Assembly (NCBI RefSeq): GCF_001427145.1
Contig: NZ_LMGL01000001.1
Span: forward strand, 667,540 to 731,539
Reading direction: 5' to 3'
DNA from: Microbacterium sp. Root166
GTDB lineage: Bacteria > Actinomycetota > Actinomycetes > Actinomycetales > Microbacteriaceae
Length of the DNA stretch: 64,000 nucleotides
How positions within the stretch are numbered: the first letter of the stretch is position 1; each line of letters opens with the position of its first letter. Position numbers and translations under genes: made by a program. Below, piece by piece: positions 58,011-64,000 of this stretch. The notes under the pieces are model-generated. The model did not search any database. It was given only the letters and a program-made list of their open reading frames with translations, and was not told where the DNA came from.

Positions 58011-59582
58011 TCAGGAGGTGCAGGCCTTTCCGTTCAGGTGGAACTGCCACGGCTCGGTCACGGCGCCCGTGACCTGCAGGAGCGCATTCGGTGCGTTGCC
58101 GGGCCGCGCGTTCGCCGTCACCGTGACCGTCGCACCGTCCTGCGCGAACGTTCCGCGAGTGGCCTTGCGCACGACCTGGCCGTCCGGGAACGCGAACTCC
58201 AGGCTGCCGGGCGCCGAGGTGCGGATCTTCGCCGCGAAACCGTCGCCCGAGGCATCGGCATCCCATTCGACGTGGCAGTCGAGCGCCGCGATCGGCGGGT
58301 TCGCCAGGGCGATGAGCTCGCGCGCCTGCTCGACGAACCACTGGCCGGCGGCCGGGTCCTCCATGCCGCGCTCGGGATCGAGCGGGCCCTCGGTGCCGCG
58401 GAAGCACTTGCCGTCCGACTCGCCGGGCACCTTGATCCACAGGTAGGCGTCGACCAGCGGCGTGCCGGTCTCGGTCGACGGGCGCAGTCCCAGGCCGCGG
58501 TCCGGCGGGTTGCACCAGTCCTCGTGCGCCGGGTACACGCCCGCCGGGTACTGCCACGGGCCGAGTCCGTTGCGGCTCGTGTCGATCACGAACTTGGTGG
58601 TCGGCTCGACGCCGCCGAGGATCGACGCGTACCGCGAGTCGACCCCGGCGGTGTTCAGCGTGGGGTCGGCGTTGCCCGAGCTCCACTCGCCGTACTGCGA
58701 CATGGCGCCGCCCTGCCAGTCGGTGGCCGGGCCGCCGTTCCAGTACTGGTTGCCGCACGAGCCGTAGTCGCCGGGGTTGACCTCGGTGACGTAGGCGATG
58801 CAGGACGAGATCCAGGTGCCGAAGTACGTCGAGTTCGCCGTGAACTGGTAGTTCGAGGCGTTCAGGAAGAACCCGTCCGCACGCTGCACGCCGCCCTTGA
58901 GGAGGCGGTCGGTGATCTCGCCGACGTTCAGCCAGCTCGCGCCGGTGCCGTCGAGGTAGACCGAGGTGCTCGCCAGCGCGCCGAGTGCGTCGACCGCGTG
59001 ATTGAGCTGCGTGTAGCGGTCGCTCGCGGCGGTGGCGGCGGGCACCTCTGCGGGCTGGCACCACTCGAGGTTGCCGTCGAGGGTCGTGTAGTGGGGGATG
59101 ATCCCGAGTCCGTCGGGCTCGAGGATCACGGTCGCCGCGCGGTCGCCGATGCCGGCCGCGAACCCGTCGATCCACGCTTTGTACTCGGCGGTGCCGAGGG
59201 CGCCGCCCGCGGAGTACTGGGCGCAGTCACGGAACGGCAGGTTGTACGCCACGAGGACGGGCATCTTCCCCTTCGCGTCGGCCGCGTCGACCACGGCGTC
59301 GACGGCGGCTTCGACCTCGGCCGGGGTGCCCGAGGTGAACCAGTCCGCCGAGGGGATGGATCCGAGCAGCTGGGCGTCCGCCCGCGCCTGCCCGGTCAGC
59401 GATTGAGCCGCCTCGAGCGTGGTGCTCCAGGGGTTGAGGTAGAGGTCCGAGCCGGCGAGGTCGCCCTCTTCCGCAGTGGCGGCGGAAGCCGACAAAGGGA
59501 TCGCGATGGCCGCAGCCAGAGCGGCGACGGCGCCGAGGGCCACAACCCTCCGGCGCGACGAACGGGGGGATGGATAGGTCAT
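58011..59582 (-). CDS. Secreted cellulase, GH6, with C-terminal CBM2-like domain
   Basis: A 523-residue secreted enzyme. The signal peptide covers about residues 8-34 (cleavage near ASA). The GH6 domain follows, with D119 in YNLPFRDCAQYS and D157 in VILEPDGLGI matching the two catalytic aspartates of the family; IDTSRNGLGPW and WIKVPGESDGKC are further family motifs. The last 85 residues (CHVEWDADASGDGFAAKI to LNGKACTS) have the paired end cysteines of a CBM2-like module. The ATG at 59582 gives a normal signal peptide; an upstream ATG at 59606 is less likely. The CebR-type box is about 70 nt upstream. Confidence 0.92.
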   Translation of the reverse strand: MTYPSPRSSRRRVVALGAVAALAAAIAIPLSASAATAEEGDLAGSDLYLNPWSTTLEAAQSLTGQARADAQLLGSIPSADWFTSGTPAEVEAAVDAVVDAADAKGKMPVLVAYNLPFRDCAQYSAGGALGTAEYKAWIDGFAAGIGDRAATVILEPDGLGIIPHYTTLDGNLEWCQPAEVPAATAASDRYTQLNHAVDALGALASTSVYLDGTGASWLNVGEITDRLLKGGVQRADGFFLNASNYQFTANSTYFGTWISSCIAYVTEVNPGDYGSCGNQYWNGGPATDWQGGAMSQYGEWSSGNADPTLNTAGVDSRYASILGGVEPTTKFVIDTSRNGLGPWQYPAGVYPAHEDWCNPPDRGLGLRPSTETGTPLVDAYLWIKVPGESDGKCFRGTEGPLDPERGMEDPAAGQWFVEQARELIALANPPIAALDCHVEWDADASGDGFAAKIRTSAPGSLEFAFPDGQVVRKATRGTFAQDGATVTVTANARPGNAPNALLQVTGAVTEPWQFHLNGKACTS

Positions 59583-59649
59583 GGGGGAATCTGCTCCTTG
59601 GGTCATCGTCGACCGACACCCGCGACATCGTTGCCGGGGCCGACAGTCG

Positions 59650-59663
59650 TGGGAGCGCTCCCA
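59650..59663. promoter_or_regulatory. CebR/CelR-type operator of the GH6 gene
   Basis: TGGGAGCGCTCCCA, identical to the known CebR/CelR box of Streptomyces and Thermobifida cellulase genes. It is at the centre of a 22-nt perfect palindrome (59646-59667). Confidence 0.85.
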
Positions 59664-59731
59664 CGACAGTCACTGGTGACAGGATGACGCAACCCGCCGT
59701 CGGCGTCAATGGAGAAAGGCCGGGGCGGGCC

Positions 59732-60583
59732 TCAGGCGCGGACGGGGAAGCGGCGGTCCAGCCAGGCGAGCAGGTCGGCGCGCACGTCGGCCTGGGTGAC
59801 GTCGTTGAAGATCTCGTGCCGGGCGCCGGGGTACACCAGCGTCGTCACGTCGGTCAGTCCCGAGCGCGTGCGGTAGGCGTCGGCGAGCTTGTGCACACTG
59901 ACCGGTCCGCCGACCGTGTCGTCGCGCCCGACCATCAGCAGGACCGGGATGTCGACGCCGAGGTTCTTGCGCGGCTTGCCGATCAGCCGCAGGGTGTCGA
60001 TCGGCCCGAACAGCTTCATCAGCGGCTCGTCGGTCGTCAGCGGGTCGTCGAGGAAGGCCCGCCCGACGCTGAGGTCGGAGGCGAGCCACTCGGTGCCCAT
60101 GGCGTCCGGGCCCTTCCAGGGCGAGTTGAGGTCACCGGAGTTGAGCGAGCCCGGCCAGCGCAGCGCGCTGCCGCTGAGCACGACCGCGTCGTAGGCGTCG
60201 GGGTGGTCGTTGACGAGCATCTGCGTGATGAACGAGCCCCACGAGTGGCCGAGGATGACGAGGGGCAGACCGGGGTTCTCGTCGCGGATGAGCTGCGTCA
60301 GCTGCCACACGCCGGCGATCGCGGCCATGAGGCCGCCGGGTCCGAGGCGCCCGAGCTTGGTCGCATCGCCTCCGTGGTGCCCCATGCCGGTGCGGCCGTG
60401 GCCACGCCGGTCGTCGGCGTAGACGGTGTATCCGTCGGCGGTCAGGGCATCAATCAGCGCGGCATACCGGCCCGCATGCTCGCCGACCCCGTGGAGCAGC
60501 TGGACCACGGCCCGAGGCTCGTTCTTCGCGGGATGGACGTCGTAGACGATCGCGATTCCATGCGCATCGGTGAACTCAGGCAT
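59732..60583 (-). CDS. Alpha/beta hydrolase, monoacylglycerol-lipase-like
   Basis: A 283-residue serine hydrolase. HGVGEHAGRYAALIDALTADGYTVYADDRRGHGRTG is the typical lipase-like start, the nucleophile elbow is LVILGHSWGSFITQM, the acid is in VLLMVGRDDTVGG and the histidine in YPGARHEIFND. No signal peptide. The substrate is probably a monoglyceride or ester; it is not adjacent to a lipid operon. Confidence 0.88.
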   Translation of the reverse strand: MPEFTDAHGIAIVYDVHPAKNEPRAVVQLLHGVGEHAGRYAALIDALTADGYTVYADDRRGHGRTGMGHHGGDATKLGRLGPGGLMAAIAGVWQLTQLIRDENPGLPLVILGHSWGSFITQMLVNDHPDAYDAVVLSGSALRWPGSLNSGDLNSPWKGPDAMGTEWLASDLSVGRAFLDDPLTTDEPLMKLFGPIDTLRLIGKPRKNLGVDIPVLLMVGRDDTVGGPVSVHKLADAYRTRSGLTDVTTLVYPGARHEIFNDVTQADVRADLLAWLDRRFPVRA

Positions 60584-60642
60584 GCGGTGAAGTCTATGGC
60601 GCAGCGGATGCCGAGGCCCGGCGCCGCGGCATCCGCAATTCC

Positions 60643-60670
60643 CTTAGCCAAACTAATGAGCTAAGCTAAG
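60643..60670. promoter_or_regulatory. Candidate MarR operator
   Basis: CTTAGC (60643-60648), 11-nt spacer, then GCTAAG twice (60660-60665 and 60665-60670). An A/T-rich, repeated inverted element that ends 7 nt before the marR start and could give autorepression. Confidence 0.6.
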
Positions 60671-60677
60671 TAATTGC

Positions 60678-61139
60678 ATGAGCGCTACGACGACAGACAC
60701 GAAGCCGGCAGACCACCTCGACGACCATTCCGCGGCGGCCTCGCAGCTGCGTATCGCGACCTTCCGCCTCGCCCGGCGCCTGCGCACCCAGCGCGCGGTC
60801 GACTCGATGAGCGACGGCCAGTTCGCGGTGCTCGCGGCCCTGTGGGTGCACGGCTCACACACCCTCGGCGAGCTCGCCGAGCGCGAGCGCGTGTCGGCCC
60901 CGTCGATGAATCGCACGGTCAACTGCCTGCAGGAGTCGGGCTACATCACCCGCTCGGCCGACGAGTCCGACGGTCGGAAGGTGCAGATCTCGCTCACCGA
61001 CGAGGGCCGTGCCGTCGTCGACGAGACCGCTCGTCGCCGTGACGCCTGGGTCGAGTCCGCGCTCGCCGGCCTCTCGCCCGACGAGCGCGAGACGCTCGCG
61101 AAGGCCGCCGAGATCATGCAGAGGCTGGTGGCCCTGTGA
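60678..61139 (+). CDS. MarR family transcriptional regulator
   Basis: A 153-residue winged-helix regulator: MSDGQFAVLAALWVHGSHTLGELAERERVSAPSMNRTVNCLQESGYI with the wing ADESDGRKVQISLTDEGRAVVDE. Its stop overlaps the MFS start (GTGA), so the exporter is its probable target. The operator-like CTTAGC/GCTAAG lies directly upstream. Confidence 0.92.
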   Translation: MSATTTDTKPADHLDDHSAAASQLRIATFRLARRLRTQRAVDSMSDGQFAVLAALWVHGSHTLGELAERERVSAPSMNRTVNCLQESGYITRSADESDGRKVQISLTDEGRAVVDETARRRDAWVESALAGLSPDERETLAKAAEIMQRLVAL

Positions 61140-62488
61140 GCGCGATGTTCCGGTCGTTCTCGATCTTCAACTACCGGGTGTGGTTCATCGGCGCCCTCGT
61201 CTCGAACGTCGGCGCGTGGATGCAGGCGACGGCGCTCAGCTGGGTCGTCCTCACCGAGCTCACCGACAACGACGCCGCGGCCATGGGCATCACGATGGCC
61301 CTGCAGTTCGCGCCGCCGCTGCTGCTGGTCGGCGTGACCGGCTGGGTCGCCGACCGGTTCGATCGCCGCCATCTGCTGATGCTGACCCAGGGGCTGCTGC
61401 TGCTCCTCGGCCTCGGCATCGGCGCTCTGCTGCTGCTGGGCATGATGACCCTGCCGATCATGTACGCCTTCGCGCTCGCACTCGGCGTCATCGCCGCGTT
61501 CGACAACCCTGCGCGGCAGGCGTTCGTCTCCGACCTCGTCTCACGCGAGGTCGCGTCCAACGCCGTCGCGCTCAACGCCGCCTCGTTCAACGGCGCCCGC
61601 ATGATCGGCCCCGCGGTCGCCGGCATCGTCATCGTCGCCGTCGGCACGGGCTGGGTGTTCCTGGTCAACGCCGTCACCTTCCTCGCGATGATCGCCGCGC
61701 TCATGCTGATCCGCACCGACCAGCTCATCCCGCGCGTGAAGGCGCCGGGGGCCTCGCGCCTGGCCGACGGCTTCCGCTACGTCGCCAAGCGGCCCGACCT
61801 CATCGTGACGTTCGCGATGGTCTTCCTGGTCGGCGCGTTCGGCATGAACTTCCCGATCTTCGCCTCGACGATGGCGCTGGAGTTCGGCCAGGAGGCCGAC
61901 GGCTACGGCCTGCTGAGCTCGATCCTCGCGGTGGGCTCGCTCGCCGGCGCGCTCATGGCGGCACGCCGCGATCGGGCGCGCATCCGCGTCGTGATCGGCG
62001 GCACGCTGCTCTTCGCCGGCGCCGCCGCCGTGTCGGCCTTCATGCCCACGTACTGGGCATATGCCGTCACGCTCATGTTCACCGGCTTCGCCGTCGTCAC
62101 GATGCTCACGACGGCCAACGGGTACGTCCAGACGACCACCGACCCGGTCCTGCGCGGCCGCGTCCTGGCCCTGTACATGGCGATCCTCATGGGCGGCACG
62201 CCCATCGGCGCTCCGATCGTCGGATGGGTGGCCGACGAGTACGGGCCGCGCACCGCGATCCTGCTCGGAGCGATCGCGGGCCTGGTGGCCTTCGGCATCG
62301 GCGCCACCTGGCTCATCGTGTCCGGGCGTCTGCACCGCCACGAAGAACGGCGCTTCCTGCTCACGATCGACGAGACGCGGCCGCTCTCGGTCGTGCAGCC
62401 GGCGCCCGAGGAGTTCAGCGACGAGGTCGCCTCGACGACTCCGGTGCGCGTGCCGAACGACGAGCTGCGCAACCGCCGCGCGAGCTGA
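61136..62488 (+). CDS. MFS efflux transporter (EntS/DHA3-like)
   Basis: A 450-residue exporter. It starts FRSFSIFNYRVWFIGALVSNVGAWMQATALSWVVLTELT, the usual beginning of the EntS/multidrug subfamily, with GVTGWVADRFDRRHLLML as motif A. Twelve hydrophobic segments are visible. The GTG at 61136 overlaps the marR stop; an ATG nine nt later is possible. It probably expels a drug or siderophore and is repressed by the MarR protein. Confidence 0.88.
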   Translation: MSAMFRSFSIFNYRVWFIGALVSNVGAWMQATALSWVVLTELTDNDAAAMGITMALQFAPPLLLVGVTGWVADRFDRRHLLMLTQGLLLLLGLGIGALLLLGMMTLPIMYAFALALGVIAAFDNPARQAFVSDLVSREVASNAVALNAASFNGARMIGPAVAGIVIVAVGTGWVFLVNAVTFLAMIAALMLIRTDQLIPRVKAPGASRLADGFRYVAKRPDLIVTFAMVFLVGAFGMNFPIFASTMALEFGQEADGYGLLSSILAVGSLAGALMAARRDRARIRVVIGGTLLFAGAAAVSAFMPTYWAYAVTLMFTGFAVVTMLTTANGYVQTTTDPVLRGRVLALYMAILMGGTPIGAPIVGWVADEYGPRTAILLGAIAGLVAFGIGATWLIVSGRLHRHEERRFLLTIDETRPLSVVQPAPEEFSDEVASTTPVRVPNDELRNRRAS

Positions 62489-62490
62489 CC

Positions 62491-63732
62491 TCAGCGCGGC
62501 TCGCGGGCCCCGATCCGCACGAGGTGCTCGTTCACGAAACGCCCCTCAGGGTCGTGCCGCTCGAACACCGCGCGCGCATCCGCCAGCCGGGGGTGCGCGC
62601 GCTCCATCGCTGCGCGGTCGAACCCGTGGCGCTTTCCCCAGTGCGGCCGGGCGCGGTACGGCTCGAGGGCGTTCTCGATCCGCGGCAGCACGGCGGCCAC
62701 GCCGGCCGGGTCGTTGCGCCACGTGAAGTGGATCGCGACGACGTCCTGACCCGATGCCGGGCTGAGCCACAGGTCGTCGGCCGCCGCGGTGCGCAGCTCG
62801 CTCACGAACAGCAGCGGCCGGATGTCGTCGCCGAGGCCGAGCATGGCCCGCAGCGCCGCCGGAGCGTGCTCGCGCGCCACGAAGTACTCGCTCTGGATCT
62901 CGTCCCCGAACGAGGGCGTGCCGTCGAGCCGGAAATGCGGCAGCCGCAGCATCCACGGCCCCGGCACCCCGCGCAGCTCGGTGACGTCGGCGAGCCCTCC
63001 CAAGGGCTCGGCGTCGATGTCGCGGACGCCGTCGAGCAGCACGTCGGCAACGGCATCGTCGTCCGCCCCGAGCCGGGACTTCACCCACACGAACCCGACC
63101 GATCCCGGCTCCCAGCGCGTGAAGACGGAAACGCTGTAGCCGCTCCCGGTGACGCTCTCGAGGGCGCCGAGCGCGGCATCCCACGAGACATCGCGGTACA
63201 CGTCCTGCCGCATCCGGTAGGAGGGCTGCGTCTCGAGATCGAGCGACACCACCACGCCGAACGCGCCGAGCCCGACCGCCAGGGCCGCGAAGTCCGGGTC
63301 GCCGAGGCGGATCTCGCGCACGTCGCCGGCAGCATCGACGAAGCGGATGCCGCGCACCGACGTCGTGAGCACGCCGTTGGCGTCTCCCGAGCCGTGCGTT
63401 CCGGTCGCGGTCGCCCCGGCCACCGAGATGTGGGGCAGCGACCCGAGGTTGGGCAGCGCCCGTCCGCGCTCGTCCAGCCAGGCTGCGAGCACGCCGTAGC
63501 GGGTGCCGGCGGCGACCCTCACCTCGTCGCCGTGCAGCTCGAAGCCGCCCTCGAGCCCCGCCAGGTCGATCAGGGTGCCGTCGGTGTCGGGCAGGTCGGT
63601 GAAGGAGTGGCGCGTGCCCAGGGCGTGCACGCGACCCGTGCCGGTCATCGCGCGGCGTACGTCGTCTTCGGTCCGGGCCGCGACGATGCGCGGCGCGGCG
63701 TAGTCGTACGTGCCGGCCCAGTTGCGGGTCAC
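62491..63732 (-). CDS. Alditol oxidase (VAO/FAD family)
   Basis: A 413-residue flavoenzyme predicted to oxidise polyols (xylitol, sorbitol) with O2, giving aldose and H2O2. NWAGTYDYAAPRIVAA begins the protein, H42 in TRHSFTD is the likely covalent FAD site, followed by NLGSLPHISVAGATATGTHGSG, VPGPWMLRLPHFRLDGTPSFGDEIQSEYF and ARPHWGKRHGF. These match Streptomyces AldO closely block by block. The GTG overlaps the LacI stop (GTGA), so regulator and enzyme are co-translated. Confidence 0.9.
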   Translation of the reverse strand: MTRNWAGTYDYAAPRIVAARTEDDVRRAMTGTGRVHALGTRHSFTDLPDTDGTLIDLAGLEGGFELHGDEVRVAAGTRYGVLAAWLDERGRALPNLGSLPHISVAGATATGTHGSGDANGVLTTSVRGIRFVDAAGDVREIRLGDPDFAALAVGLGAFGVVVSLDLETQPSYRMRQDVYRDVSWDAALGALESVTGSGYSVSVFTRWEPGSVGFVWVKSRLGADDDAVADVLLDGVRDIDAEPLGGLADVTELRGVPGPWMLRLPHFRLDGTPSFGDEIQSEYFVAREHAPAALRAMLGLGDDIRPLLFVSELRTAAADDLWLSPASGQDVVAIHFTWRNDPAGVAAVLPRIENALEPYRARPHWGKRHGFDRAAMERAHPRLADARAVFERHDPEGRFVNEHLVRIGAREPR

Positions 63733-64000
63733 AAGCGGGCGCCCGTCGACTCGCGCACCACGAGCTCGGGCTGGAAGACGACCTGCTCGCGCTCGCCCGC
63801 GCCCTCGACCTCGGCCAGCAGCAGCTCGACGGCGCGGTGGCCGATCAGCTCACTGGGCTGGCGGATCGACGACAGCGGCACGACCGTCGCGGCGGAGAAG
63901 TCGATGTCGTCGTAGCCGATGAGGGCGATGTCGCCCGGCACAGCGACGTCGCCGCGCATCACGAGCGCCTGCAGCACGCCCACGGCGAGCAGGTCGTTGG
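63729..64000 (-). CDS. LacI family regulator (5' part outside window)
   Basis: The C-terminal part of a LacI-type effector domain: DLLAVGVLQALVMRGDVAVPGDIALIGYDDIDFSAATVVPLSSIRQPSELIGHRAVELL, ending FQPELVVRESTGARL. The gene starts beyond the right edge. Its stop overlaps the alditol oxidase start, so it is probably the regulator of polyol oxidation. The DNA-binding part is not visible. Confidence 0.9.
   Translation of the reverse strand, partial: NDLLAVGVLQALVMRGDVAVPGDIALIGYDDIDFSAATVVPLSSIRQPSELIGHRAVELLLAEVEGAGEREQVVFQPELVVRESTGARL

Overview
The window is high-GC actinobacterial chromosome, most like Microbacteriaceae and probably Microbacterium. The evidence is strong GC bias at third codon positions, many LacI-type sugar operons, leaderless starts with a TANNNT box 6-7 nt upstream, LAxTG-type surface anchoring, and palindromic gene-end elements built on GGATGCCCCGGCC or GTCGTTGAGCGAGC. 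No rRNA, tRNA or CRISPR array was recognised.

Layout. (1) 1-4.8 kb: end of a sugar ABC transporter operon, with permease, YesL-like membrane protein, GH42 beta-galactosidase and GH51 arabinofuranosidase, suited to arabinogalactan-type oligosaccharides. (2) 4.8-11.2 kb: a promoter with two matching operators 41 bp apart drives Gfo/Idh/MocA dehydrogenase, DUF993 aldolase-like protein, TIM-barrel isomerase and a ThuA-like protein, followed by two LacI regulators. (3) 12.4-19.5 kb: a tightly coupled oxidative uronate/aldarate operon (dehydrogenase, SDR, enolase-superfamily dehydratase, KdgD, KGSA dehydrogenase) plus a glycerate kinase. (4) 19.7-30.3 kb: housekeeping and stress genes, including YidC/DUF6412, VOC proteins, S4 protein, methyltransferase, an ECF42-type sigma/DGPF pair, and DUF6326/TetR and SRPBCC/HxlR pairs with recognisable operators.

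(5) 30.3-41.05 kb: a decayed accessory region. It is poor in coding sequence and contains an SRPBCC gene fragment, an RHH antitoxin with a truncated partner, a twice-frameshifted lipoprotein gene, a membrane-protein remnant, a frameshifted SUFU gene and a serine recombinase without its catalytic-serine motif. Intact genes lie among these: alkylsulfatase, small lipoproteins, LRR protein and a phosphotransferase. (6) 41.1-45.5 kb: divergent lacI / galT-galK, with a promoter read as leaderless and flanked by twin operators, then an alpha/beta hydrolase. (7) 45.6-54.8 kb: a 1026-residue four-fold lamin-tail surface protein, a GH3 beta-glucosidase with an MFS sugar transporter, and divergent TetR plus carboxylesterase. 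(8) 54.9-64 kb: LLM flavin oxidoreductase, lipoate ligase coupled to an orphan DNA methyltransferase, a secreted GH6 cellulase with a CebR/CelR-type box, a lipase-like hydrolase, MarR/MFS, and a LacI/alditol oxidase operon running off the end.

The main theme is plant polysaccharide use: cellulose, arabinogalactan, galactosides, uronates and polyols, with each block under its own LacI, TetR or MarR regulator. The least understood block is the 4.9-9.0 kb dehydrogenase/isomerase/DUF993/ThuA module. Two other features stand out: most operon ends carry long palindromes without U-tracts, in several sequence families, and the heptamer GGATGCC is unusually frequent.
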